Assembly (NCBI GenBank): GCA_019022495.1
Contig: JAFEKR010000006.1
Span: forward strand, 496,001 to 560,000
Source of the DNA: Epichloe hybrida
Taxonomy: Eukaryota; Ascomycota; Sordariomycetes; Hypocreales; Clavicipitaceae
Direction of reading: 5' to 3'
DNA: 64,000 nucleotides
The stretch's first letter is position 1. The number at the start of each line of letters is the position of its first letter. The position numbers and the translations under genes were made by a program. The notes beneath the pieces are model-generated. The model was not told where the DNA came from. It did not search any database and saw only the letters and a program-made list of their open reading frames with translations. This document shows, piece by piece, positions 11,383-23,095 of the stretch.

Positions 11383-12310
11383 TTGGGAATTGACGACGAA
11401 CAGGCCTCGTCTACGTCGGAGGTCACAGCTTCCGACAGCAGATCCAAGATGTCGAGACAGACGCGGGGGCCGCGACGCGAAGTGCGAAATATCGCAATTC
11501 GAATCAGCTTGAGAGACAAACCAAGTTTGGTAGAATGTTCGCGGAGAAGTCGAGGGCAAAGAAGTGTTGGCTGCGGAGTGGAGAGGTATGCGGGGGACGG
11601 GAGCTTGGTCCATGACTCCAACGTCATTCATTGCTGGATGCTGGACCAGTGACACCGATTGCTTAAAGCTTACGTAACAGTGGGCCAACAGTGGGCCAAC
11701 AGTGGGCCAACAGTGGGCCAACAGTGGGCTTGTGAGGACTGGAATACAAGGCAGCTCCTGCGAGGATGCCGTGTTACGGAGTATTATTACCCCGTTGCAC
11801 CGACCGACAGTTGCAGTTCCAAAAACAGCGTTGCCAAATAAAGTCATGCGAAACCAACTTTATTTGAATTGCGGAATTCTCCGCACCACAACCGTTTTTG
11901 CAAGACCCGCGCTATCGTCTCACTGCATGCTTCACACGTGTCTTCTCACGAATCAAGTGCCTAGGGCGTTACTTCGTTTTTCAAGCAAGTCGAAACGACG
12001 AAACTCATGGTCACCACACGAGGTATTCACGAATTTGCCATCGTGTTCACCCTCGTAATCTGACAGCAAATAGTAAAACCTGAGGAATGGTCATGCAGCG
12101 TATATCATGATAAGTGCATCAATAAGTCACAGATTTCGTAGATTGTTGTTGCCCATGCCCCCAATATTACGCCAGGTATCCCAAATATAATTCCAAGTCA
12201 AAGGTGATTGAGCCAGCCCCCCGCCTCACATTGCTTGTCCACATCTCTCCTGCATCCACCTCATAGCTGCCTCTTACGCAAACTCCTCGCTATCGAAGCG
12301 TGACAACGGC
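11383..12310. promoter_or_regulatory. SSADH upstream region
   Basis: About 930 bp upstream of the minus-strand SSADH, shared with the 3' UTR of the membrane-protein gene. It contains the five-copy 11-bp repeat at 11676-11729 and a tacggagta motif near 11776. No convincing coding frame was seen. Confidence 0.4.
11676..11729 (+). repeat. 11-bp tandem repeat in the SSADH promoter
   Basis: Five consecutive units of aacagtgggcc (the last lacks its final base), 294 bp upstream of the longer SSADH start. The units are identical, so the array is young or homogenised. Confidence 0.9.
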
Positions 12311-13373
12311 CTATCGCGAGCCTTGGTGCTGTCGCAGAGGAAGCTGTCTATCCAGAGTACGGAAAGCCTGTGTCCTCGGCGTAAATGGTGATTCGTGAAT
12401 CGACATGGGCGACTTCATGCTCTGCATCTCCCAGGTCGATCGCTCCTTGAGGTTCGAACTGGTGGAGAACTGGTCGTCTTCCTCATCTACGTCGTTGAGA
12501 GGATTTGGCCACATGGCCCAGATCGAAAAGCCCAAGTTGAGCACATAAATTACACTGTTTGATCATCAGCGATCCAGACTCATTTCTTGTTTCCGCTGCG
12601 TCCCCCAGCCGATGAAAAGCGACGACACAAAACAAGCGGGGGCGCACCCATGGACTTACAGCATGTATAGCGTGATAAACAACGACGCCTGGGCTATTTG
12701 GCATGAATTGTACTTGCCATATCTCTTGGCCAGATCGCATCCCTGTCGGAAATACCACGCCGCGGGGGCTGGATATCGTGCATCTGCGTAGTCGGGTCCG
12801 ATTTGACCGTAGGTGCTGACGACGTAGAGGGCCACCATGGCGCAGTTGACAAAGGTGGCGAAGACGGGATACCACAATTTCATGATGAAGGAGATGAGCT
12901 TGGCGAGGAGGAAGAAGAGCGATATGACGGAGATGGCGACGTTGAAATCGGTCAGACTGGAGATAAAAACCAAAGTTAACCAACTTGTGCTTCCTTCCTT
13001 GTACCCGTAGCATGCACATAAAAGTAGCCGATCAACGGCGTGTCCTCGACATGAGGACATCATGAAGACTGGAATCAGCGGCAACTCACGTCTGGGACCA
13101 GATGAAAGGAACCTTGGGCAAAGGCTGGTAATTTGCGTAGGCGTATAAGACCATGTTAGGGTTGGAGTTTAGTTTATTCTGAAACCCAATCTCCCACATG
13201 GTTGATCGGTACATGTCTGGCTGTGCGATGCTGAAGATGGTGAGGATGGGCACCAAGCCGATGAGTTCGAGGGGTATGAGCCATGCTGTTCCCTTTCTTG
13301 CTGCTTGAGGCCATACTCGGTGGAGGATGCGGTATGAGCGGGATTCCCGCGATGTGAACGAGGTGAGCTTCAT
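12311..13373 (-). CDS. Fungal four-helix membrane protein with phosphorylatable tail
   Basis: Three minus-strand exons (13373-13090, 12956-12660, 12554-12311) encode 274 residues; introns 13089-12957 and 12659-12555 join in phase. Hydrophobic segments lie near residues 30-50 (WLIPLELIGLVPILTIFSI), 98-120, 122-140 and 185-205, an even number that suggests both termini in the cytosol. The tail of about 65 residues is rich in Ser/Thr-Pro sites and acidic residues. The layout resembles MARVEL-like or other fungal plasma-membrane four-helix proteins, but I do not recognise a named family. It is divergent from the histidine kinase with a 1.7 kb gap. Confidence 0.8.
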
Positions 13374-15083
13374 TGTGAAAGGCAGTAAATGCTCGTGGTG
13401 TTTTCGATCATGCCATGCATGTACTGATCTGACGTCGTCTCGTTGTGAGACAAGTTTCGTTGCGGGCCGTTGAACCTAATCACTTCCTGAGCGATTTTGT
13501 ATGGTTCTTCGTTATAGTCGAGCCGCATCCGCAGGACGAAGGGGTCTTGATGTCGGCAAGGCGTTCGTTTCGACCGAGTTCGTACGATTGGCACCTCTCA
13601 TCAGTTCATTTGAGGATCATGCGGGTGGTCGAGAATCATTCAAGAAGACAGAGATCAAGCTTCTGCCCCCCAACAAGTCGAGATTCGGGGAATCATCAGC
13701 TTTGGGGGGGGGGAGCCCGTTTAAGGACCATGGCCTTTCCCGCCGGCCCCTCCTTCCTCACTCTCAGACTCAATCCCAGCGCAGCGAAGCACGACAAGCC
13801 GACATGGGATGCGATTTGGGAAGGACGAACATCACACCCAGCATGGCCAATGAGAAGCGGGGAGCTAAGGGATGCCTAAGCGCCTGCAACGGCATGTGAT
13901 GTTTGATTGGCTGAGCGGGGGGGCTGGTGATGCAGGATGCAGCCAATGTTACGGCGTGGGCAATCAACCGACCGTGCAAGCCGTGAGAAAAGAACTGGTG
14001 TTGCTATCGTTCATTGGTCGACTTGACGAGTCTTGTTAGGTCTGACCGTCTGAGCCATTACATGTTCCCCGTACTGAGTTGGCGCCCATCGACTCCTGAC
14101 ACCAATCGCATCCTGATCATGATGGATAGATAGAGGTTGGCATCCAGGATTGGAATTCTGGCCGATTAGATTGCTCCGGCGGTGCGGAGTACTCCGTACA
14201 GTCGGTCGTGTACACATTACCATGCGACCACGCCCCCTGAGGGCGCGTGACGGGAAATCTCCCTGCACATGTGTGTACAGATTACTGACAAGGCGCTATG
14301 GCCAATGAATCGGATGGAGCGTCGGAGCATTGATTTATGCGGTGCCGGGACACGATGCAAGTTTAAACTTCCCTCACAAGCCCGCTTAATACATGTACTG
14401 TACTGTACATTAGGAGTTTTCAAATGACGAACAGGATCTAACCAAATGCGGAAAGGTCGCTTTGCCACTATGCAGCGCCCGTTCTGCATCAACGGTCTCT
14501 CTTGTAACGATTTTCTTAGTAGCTACGGATTACTTTGCCGGAGTTGGTTGCATCCTGCTCGTTATTTAAAAACTCCTGGTGAGCGAAGTTGAAGTTTGCG
14601 TGCACCGGGAGCGCCCCTTGGGAGGTCTCTCACAGGCAAGCACAGCATCGGCGCCAAGTCTATGCTGAAGTGCCGACGCATCCATCCAGGTGGGTGGCAC
14701 TTGCCCTGGCGGCTGGCGACATCGATTCTAGACCCTGCTTTCTTTGTTTCTATCCGCGGCCCACAACTCCGAATCCAGTCGACAATGACCTTGACGATTT
14801 CGCGATCCACCGCTCTACCCGCCCCCCGTCTTGTGCATGTATGTGCCTGTCATCTGCCTTGTCGTCCCATCTAGCCCGACGACTTGCCCCGTCCTTCCGT
14901 CCTTCCGTCCTTCAACACCCCGGCTCTCTGTTACATTTTGTACATTTTGGCCCAGACGCTTCTCATTTACCAGCTCAGCTAATACCAGTCGTCAGTCACT
15001 ACGGATTACTGCCAGTACCAATCCCTTTTCAGACAATCACCCCGGCGTCCCGACCCCGGCGTCCCGACCCCGACGTCGTCTTG
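13374..15083. promoter_or_regulatory. Divergent intergenic region before the histidine kinase
   Basis: About 1.7 kb between divergent genes. It holds a G9 run near 13704, palindromic cggagtactccgtac near 14185 and clustered gtac-containing palindromes at 14392-14410. The frame of the kinase stays open upstream to 14589 but codes for unconserved sequence, so this part is taken as 5' leader. No RNA gene was seen. Confidence 0.4.
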
Positions 15084-18000
15084 ATGCACGAGCAAGAGGA
15101 CTCCTCTGTTTCCCACCCAAGCTCGTCGTCTTATCGTTCCTCTATTACCTTGAGATCCACCTCTGACTCGATTGCTACCTCTTCATCCCACGATATCCTG
15201 CCAGGGAACTCACGCCGCACAACGGCCCTACCGACGACGCTCTCGCTGCCTCCGAAGCCTGTCTTGCCGTCGCCCGAACCTGGTCGAAACGAAGCTCAAC
15301 GGGAAGTTCTTGATAATGGGCACGACCTGCTAGGCGTCACGGCCGTTCACTCATGGTCCTCGCGAGCCACTTTGACTTCAGCTCTTGCCCCAACTCCCAC
15401 CACAAAAGGGGCTCACCCTCCCCCCCATCTGGGGACTACAGGGAAGCGACAATCGCATCTGCGCAAATCCTCTGGCGACACCGACATGGAACCCACTCAC
15501 TTCAAAAAGCCTCGGACCGGCACTTCGCCTCCCCGGCGATTTGAGATTCCCTCTGCCGCCTCAAGTCCCGCCGTGCCTTCAGTGAATCGCGATGGTCCCC
15601 TTTCACCTCTTTTCTTCTCACACAACCCCTCCAGAAGAACGGGCCGGCCCACGGGTACCTCCCCGGATATCAGCGCGAGTATGTTTTCGCGGACTGCGGT
15701 AGACGTGCCAAGCGATGATGTCACGACTGTGAAACTGCCACATGCCAATGTCAACTCAATGAGCTCCGTTGTATCTAGGAGCACTACTACTGGCAGTCTG
15801 GGCTCATCTGTCGACATGTCCGCCCCGGCACTGAGTCCAGATGTTCGCATTACCTCACCGAGCCTGGCTCAAGTGCAGAATATCGGAGCCATCGAGCTCG
15901 TCGAGCAGGACGACAGACCAACGTTTCTCATCGACCTGCTTCATCCAACCCTGACGGTGTCGCCCAGGTTGTGTCTCCATGTTCTGTATTGCAACGCTTC
16001 GCTGCGTTCTTCGCAAGAATTGCTCAAACTCGTTGGCACCGAGGCGGGTGACCTCGGTGATGCCGGCAGCTACGACCGTTTTGTGTCATGGGCTACGTGC
16101 CTGCCCACCGGTCGAGCCAGCCAGGACTCGGCGTCGATGGCTTCTCATGCATACGGCGGTATGACCTGGTCGTGCGCCACCGTACGCCAGAGGTTCCGCT
16201 TCATCAGCGCCGACTCGAACCTGACTCGATCATCTACGCGCCCGGCGTCGCCTCTGTCTCTCGCTATCGAGAACGTGTCAATTGCTACTGGCTGCTCAGC
16301 CAATTCTCAGGCCATGTCAAGCACCCCGGCGGCTGATCCTGTGGCCGAGCCATCCGTCTGTCCATCAGACTATTTTGGTGATGCTGTTCCCGAAGAGCAA
16401 GACGAAGATGCCATCATGGAAACCCTGCCAACAAATTTCATTGACGATGCCGGTGCTTCGTTGCGTCACCCCGATGATTTTACGAATCAGGTCCTATTAC
16501 AACAGCCAGTCAAGCAATTCTTCGATTGGACAAGGCTGCCTTTGGACGACAACCTACCAGATCACATCAAGTTCGCGAAAACGCGGGATTGGGCATCTAC
16601 GTCACTCGGGCCCATGACTGATTGGCCGAGCGACTTGAGGACCATGTCTAGTCTGGTCATGGCCACGCCTCATCCAGCTGCCATGTACTGGGGGCCTGAT
16701 TGCGTAGCAATATATAATGAGGCATACATCTCACTGGCAGGTCAAAAACACCCACAACTCATGGGCGCCAGATACCAAGATGCTTGGCACGAGATCTGGG
16801 ACGAAATCAAACCCATTTTCGACAATGCATGGAAGTCTGGGGAATCGACTATGAAGCACGACAATCGCCTTTTCATCAAGCGGGACGGCTTCCTCGAGGA
16901 GACATTTTTCTCGTGGGCAATCATTCCCCTGGTCGGCTCTGACGGAGAGGTGACTGGATTGTACAACCCCTGCTTCGAGAACACACGCCGAAAGGTCAAT
17001 GAGAGACGCATGCTTACGTTGCGAGAGATTGGTGAGAGGGTAGCCACGGCCACGACGGTGACGGGATTCTGGCCTCAACTGCAAACTGGCCTCGAATACA
17101 ACGAGTTTGACCTGCCGTTCAGCTTAATCTACTCGACAAAGGAAGATACCGAAAGCGAGGTGTCGTCGCTGCACTCCGGCAGTCCGGTCCTGTCGTCACA
17201 ATTCTCTCTTGAAGGATCCGTCGGGATCCCGGCCGACCATGCCGTCTCCCCTGCTACGCTAGACTTGAAGTCATCTGATGACGGATTTGCTCCATATATG
17301 CGCCAAAGCTTGTCCATGGGAGGCGTACCCATCGTCCTTTCAGAGGACGAAGGCACGTTGCCGGAACATTTACTGAAAGACATCGACTGGCGAGGATGCG
17401 GCCATCCATGCACGACTGTCGTCGTGTTCCCCGTCATTCCCACCACAACCAAGGAAGCCGTAGCAGGATTCGTTGTCCTGGGCGCCAATCCCCGAAGACC
17501 TTACGACGCCGACTACCAGCTCTTTGTCCAGCTTCTCTCCCGGCAGCTCGCCACATCATTGGCGTCTGTTGTTCTTTTTGAAGAAGAAATACGACGCGGG
17601 CAGCGCGCCGCGCGACTGGCCGCCCTGGATAGACAGGAACTCTCCATGCAGTTGATACAAAGAACGCAAGAGGCCATCGAAAGCGAGTACAGATTCACAC
17701 GTATGGCCGAGTTTGCCCCAGTCGGCATGTTCATTGCCGATGCACTTGGAACGATCAATTACTGCAACGATATGTGGTGGCAGATATCGAGACACACACG
17801 CTCACAAGATGCCGAGAGCGACTGGATGACTAGCGTTCGAAGCGAGGACAGGCCGCGTCTGGAGGCAGCGTGGGCCAAGCTCATCAACGAAAAAGTGACC
17901 ATCTCTCTCGAGTTCCGCTTCAAGTGTTCTCAGCAGAGAAATGGCAACACGGTTGAAACGTGGGTTCTGATGAGTGCGTTCCCCGAGAAGACACCTGATG

Positions 18001-19049
18001 GGGCGTTGAAGTCCATTTTTGGTTGCATCACCGATATCTCATCACAGAAGTGGGCGGAAAAGGTTCAAACTGAGCGTCGCGAGGAGGCAGTCGAGTTGAA
18101 GAGACAACAAGAAAATTTCATTGACATTACCAGTCACGAGATGCGCAATCCATTGTCAGCAATTCTTCAATGTGCCGATCAAATAGTCAACAACATTTCG
18201 TCCTTCACCGGCCACGGAGAGGGGAGTAGAGAGGTGGAAGAACTGTTGGACGGATGCGTCGATGCGGCGAACACCATCAACCTCTGTGCTAGCCACCAGA
18301 AGCGCATCGTCAATGACATCTTGACACTGTCGAAATTGGATTCGCACCTACTCGCCGTGACGCCGGGCGATACACAGCCCGTCGAGGTTATACAGTCAGC
18401 CTTGAAGATGTTTGAACCTGAGTTGGTCGCGCATGATATCGAGTTCGAGTGCAATGTCGACGAGAGCTTCGAGCGACACGGGGTCACTTGGGCTAAGCTG
18501 GATCCCTCACGATTGAGCCAAGTCCTGATCAACCTGATGACTAACGCGATCAAGTTTACCCAAGGCCGTGAGCGCCGAAACATTACTGTGAACCTCAGTG
18601 CGTCGAAGGATATATCAGAGATCATACAGACGGGAGTCTTGTACTTTGACAAAACCGACACATTGCGCAATTCAAGCATGGACATAGATGACGAGACCGA
18701 ATGGGGTACAGGAGAGCTGATCAACATACATTGTTCTGTCGAGGACACTGGGCCTGGCCTGGCCGAAGAGGAAATGAAGCTGCTATTCCAGCGCTTCCAA
18801 CAAGCCACACCACGTACCCACGTCCAGTATGACGGATCTGGGCTTGGCCTGTTCATCTCACGGATTCTCACCCAGATGCAGGGCGGTGAAATCGGCGTTT
18901 CGTCAAAGAGAGGCGTTGGGAGCAAGTTCAGCTTCTACATTCAGTGCCGCAAATGTGTCAACCCTCCTCCAGCAGCTTCTGAGCTCACACGGCCTTTGAA
19001 GCTTGGGCGCAAATCTGCCGCCACTCCATCGAAACCCCCCGAGGCGGCA

Positions 19050-19080
<31 letters not shown>

Positions 19081-19671
19081 AAATAACGCCGAGAAAAGGC
19101 CATCAATCACTCTCTCGCAGCAATTCAGCATCAGGTCCACCTCGGTCCATATTTGACGTGCTCATTGTCGAAGACAACATTGTCAACCAGAAAGTCCTGC
19201 AGAGACAACTGCGCCACTGCGGAAACAATACTTTTGTGGCAAATCACGGGCAGGAGGCCCTGCAAACCCTACAGAAATCGAGATTTTGGGCCGGGCAAGA
19301 GCAGAGCGGAGTGGATATTTCGGTGATTCTTATGGATCTGGAGATGCCGGTGATGGATGGGATGACGTGTGCGCGCAAAATCCGCGAACTTGAGAGAGAA
19401 GGTACTATCGTGACGCACATTCCCATCATTGCAGTCACGGCATACGCGCGGCCTGAACAAATCGAAAGCGCCAAAGCCGCAGGAATGGTAAGCGTCCCAC
19501 CCCATGGCAATCTAGCCCCAAGCGCGAAACTTGGCTGCGTTGTGAAACATGGCTAACTCGGCTCCCAAGGACGACGTCATATCGAAGCCTTTCCGTATCC
19601 CGGAGCTCCTCCCCAAAATTGAAGAACTCGTCACCAAATACAGAAATCCTTCCATAAGCACTCGGTTATAA
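15084..19671 (+). CDS. Hybrid sensor histidine kinase with PAS, GAF-like and receiver domains
   Basis: Exons 15084-19487 and 19570-19671 encode 1501 residues. The start MHEQEDSSVSH was chosen because the open frame upstream is unconserved. The first 480 residues are Ser/Pro/Thr-rich. A PAS-like module follows (about 500-640, with MYWGPDCVAIYNEAYISL), then a GAF-like region (about 640-835) and a PAS domain (about 865-985). The HisKA H-box has ITSHEMRNP with phospho-acceptor His1018; the ATPase has an N-box at about 1150 (NLMTNAIKF), DTGPGL and GSGLGLFISR. A Thr-rich linker encoded by ACG repeats (19050-19080) precedes the receiver (about 1357-1490), with LIVEDN and acceptor Asp1418 in ILMDLEMPVMDG. 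The intron splits the receiver just before DDVISKPF. It probably signals through a phosphorelay (Ypd1-type protein). The fungal HHK group was not assigned. Confidence 0.93.
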
Positions 19672-21031
19672 AATCTCATCATGACCCTCGTCGTCATAAT
19701 CGTCAAAATGTCAGAACAAACACACCATTTTGCATCACATGTTGAATATACAGCAAGACGCTGAGCCCAAAAATACAAGCATGGTCAGTCGACTTTTCGC
19801 AAAGCAGATGAACGACCAGCCCTATCAATCGCAACTTATAAGACACGCGACAACTACTTTTTTTTTCTCGTGACCAGTCGAACATGGTGTTTGAATCGAC
19901 TTTTTTTGACTCTTTCTTTTTTTTGCCAAGCGGGATAATTATACGAGGTGTTTCAGACACGTCTTTTGGGGGTTTCCCCCAGATATTTACCAGCCAGTTG
20001 CATACACATGGGGGCGGGGCCAGGCATTGATTGCTTCGTGTCGACTATTACCTGGGAAATAATACAACGGAGTCGGCGTTTAGAACACACGGGTCTTGAC
20101 GGCGGTATATGTGCATACAGTTGGGATTGATTGGAAATATACCCCTTGCTCTTGGTTTTGAAAAGTGATGAACAATGGTTCGTTCTTCTTGATGCACCGT
20201 GCTTATCCATCGTGTGTGTGTGAACAATGGTAATTCATCGATACTGCGCCCCGGTCCAACTAACGCGTCACTACTTACTTACTACTGGGTCCAACAACCC
20301 CTCGTCATTCATCCATGCTACGTGCTTGAGACCATTGGGAAATGCTACAGCCATTTGCTCCGTGGTCAACTCCTCCTCCCACATGATCCATCCACCCGCG
20401 TACTCCCCACGCACTACCGCGTACACAGCTGCAGTCATGTGCAGTGTCGAGACGCTGCCGGGAAAGAGATGCGTCATGTACCCTCGACGCCGCCTCGTGC
20501 ACCCATTTCTCGGTGCACACCAGAATGCCTGGGTCGGCGGAGTTCTTTCCAGACGCCCTCGGTGGTGGTGCAGCCAAAAGTCGCACGCGGAATATGCGAC
20601 ACCATCACGTAGTAAGTCATCGGGTATTGCCAAACAGACCCAAGTAGGGAACATTGCAGAGTCGTGGTAAATAAATCAACATACAACGGTTGTATTAGTT
20701 ATTACTATCTTCTCCTCCACTGGGTATCGAACAAAACAGCGAATGCAATGTACTACTAGTGAGAACTTCAGCCATAACGGCCTGTTTTTTTCTTTCTTTT
20801 CTGGGGGCACAATGTCGTGTGTCCGGGGGTTTTTCTCCGTTTTCTCAACCGACAATAAAAATAGAAAATGGTATCAGTGAAAGCAGCCTTGACAGGGTAT
20901 CTTTGGTATCTTGCGAGGAAATGCAGAAACCTTCCTTCCATTTCTAGCCCTCTCATAAGATGTGAATAGTCATTTTGTTTTGGTCTTCAGGGTTTCTTCA
21001 AGTCGTACATGTCACGAGCATTACCGACCCT
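19672..21031. other. Convergent intergenic region
   Basis: 1.36 kb between the convergent kinase and PH-domain genes. The first 300 bp look like 3' UTR with T-rich tracts. A possible broken coding sequence lies at 20271-20686 on the minus strand (listed separately). Nothing else was seen. Confidence 0.4.
20271..20686 (-). pseudogene. Possible broken gene fragment
   Basis: On the minus strand three protein-like segments follow one another in different frames: one with QYPMTYYVMVSHIPRATFGC, one with DPGILVCTEKWVHEAASRVH, and one with GLKHVAWMNDEG near the 3' end. The changes of frame occur without clear splice sites, which fits a decayed coding sequence with at least two indels. I do not recognise the family, and chance open frames remain possible. 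Confidence 0.22.
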
Positions 21032-22739
21032 CTAGGCGGCAGCAGTGACGGCAGGGGTGGCAGAGGCGACGTTCTCGGGCTTGTTCTCGGCCTCCGTCTC
21101 AGCAGCCTGGACGGGCTCAGCGATAACTGGCGCCTCATCGGTGACAGGGGCTGAAGTCTCAGCGGCAACGGTCTCCTCCTTGACGGTCTCCTCGGCAGGT
21201 TTGTCCTCAGCCTTGGCGCCGGACTTGCCTTTGATAGTGGCACGAAGCTTGGAGAAGGGGCTCTGGCTCTGACGCTTCTCAGACTTTTCGACCTTCTCCT
21301 CGCCCTCAGCAGGAGCAGGAGACTTCTCACGTCGACCAAAGGCAAAAGGGAGCGACGACTTGCGCTTCTCCTTGGCATCCTTCTTGGCGACTGTCTCGGC
21401 GGCGACCGGAGTGGCCTCAGTGTTCTCGGCGGCGGCGCTCACCTCCTCGGCGTTGAGGGGAGTGGTTGACCCAACAGGGGGAATGACGGGAGCAACGGCA
21501 TCAGTGGTCGACTCGCCTTCTTTGGCAGCTTCTTCAGCGGGCTTGGCATCGCCGGCTTTCTTCTCCTTCTTGGAGAAGACACCACCGAAAAAGCTATTGC
21601 GCTTTGAAGCAGCAGGCTTCTCTCTAGGACTCTCGACAGCCTTGTCCTCCTCGACAGCCTTGTCCTCGGCGGCAATAGGGGCCTCCGTCTCGGCGGTGGT
21701 AGTCTCCCCAGCGTTGAGGGCCTCGGCGGCAGGCTCGGCGGCAGGAACGATTGCCTCAACCTCTGCGGCTGGGACATCATCAGCCTTGGCAGAATCCTTC
21801 CTACCGAAGCCGAAGATGGAACCACGCTTGCGGCTGGCGGATCGGCGCTTGTTCTCCTCAGCTGGCTTATCCTCCGTGGCAGCCGCGGCCTCGCCCTCAG
21901 CCGGTGTGGCAGTCTCCCCAGCCTTGGTCTCGTCAGACACAGTCTCCTCCTTGGCAGCAGGCTTCAAACTTTCGAGAGCGTTCTTGTAAGCCTCAGACTC
22001 GGTGACAGAGGCGGCAATCTCCTTGGCTTCAGCAATCTTGATCTTGAGCTGAGCGACCCAGCTGTCACGCTCAGTGGTGCTGACGGCCTTGAAGCTGTGC
22101 TTGGCACCCTTGTGGGTGAAGTGGAATTTGTTGGAGCCATCAGTCTCGGGCTCGGTTGTGTCGGCCTTTGGGACGTAAATATGTTAGCGCCGATTACATC
22201 CTCGGTTGCCCCATCACTTCATTGCTTACCAAGTTTATGACGCTCGAGGGTGCCTGCTTGTCGCCAACGAAAAGCAAACCTCTGCCCGTGTGCGAGGCCC
22301 ATGAAATGTTGTGGTGAGCGGTCTCGGTGTTCTTCTCGCCTCGCAGATAGGCAGAGAGTGCCTTGGGCTCGATAGAGTCTGTTCCAAAGAAGAAGAACTC
22401 CTTGCTGGGGATCAAGTTCCTACCAAGTCGCCCGTCAGCACCGACTCTCACGATATCTACAGACCTCTGTTTTCCAGGACCGGGCGCCATCAACGCGGCA
22501 TGCAAAACTTACTTGGGGAAGCTAGCACCCTGGGCTTTGTAGCTTAAATGTCCTTCCTCAACAGGCTTGTCCTCGATCTTCGGCTCTGTTGCGTCTTCGG
22601 CCGTCTTTGCCTCTTCGGTAGGCTGTTCCTCGACAGCTGGAGCTGAGGCGGCGACGGCATCGGTTGTAGCAGGCTCGACGACAGTGGCGGGAGCAGCCTC
22701 CTGGTTGGGCAGCTCAACGGGCTTCTGGATTTCGGCCAT
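21032..22739 (-). CDS. PH-domain protein, Meu6-like, with long Ala/Glu-rich tail
   Basis: Minus-strand exons 22739-22513, 22419-22230 and 22165-21032 encode 516 residues; introns 22512-22420 and 22229-22166 keep phase (AA|G and 0). The start is MAEIQKPVEL. Residues about 75-185 form a PH-like fold ending in KFHFTHKGAKHSFKAVS and a helix with the conserved Trp (ERDSWVAQL). The rest is about 320 residues of Ala/Glu/Pro/Lys repeats carrying recurring basic-Ser motifs (KRGSIFGFGRK, KRNSFFGG, KRKSSLPFAFGRR) that look like kinase sites. The architecture matches fungal proteins named after S. pombe meu6. A lipid- or membrane-associated role is expected from PH domains but not shown. Confidence 0.85.
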
Positions 22740-23009
22740 TGTGAGTGATTAAAAAAGACAAGGGTATCAAGTAGATGGGTATCACAGCAATCAAAAGACG
22801 ATGGTATATTAAGGAAAAAAGAATTCAGAAGGCAGGTTTGAAGTGGGAGCTGAAGAATGGAGCACAGGTCTGAGATGTGGTGGGAAGAGGAAGGAGAAGA
22901 GCGAACAGGAGGACGAGGGACGGGTTGGGGTACTTATTTGCTTGCAAAGCAGGAGAAAGGACGTCGAGGTGCCGGCCAGGAGAAGGGGGGCGTGTAATGG
23001 AAACGAGCA

Positions 23010-23095
23010 GATGGATGGGATGGATGGGATGGATGGGAATGGATGGGATGGGATGGATGGGTGTCATTGGGATGGCATGGATGGATGGGGTGATG
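23010..23095 (+). repeat. GGATGG-type simple repeat
   Basis: Imperfect array of atggatggg/ggatgg units about 270-350 bp upstream of the PH-domain gene, strongly purine-biased on the + strand. It could adopt non-B structure. Confidence 0.8.

Noticed and set aside
14589..15083. In-frame N-terminal extension of the histidine kinase
   Set aside because: Open but without conserved or domain-like sequence; the ATG at 15084 begins the Ser-rich region usual in the family.
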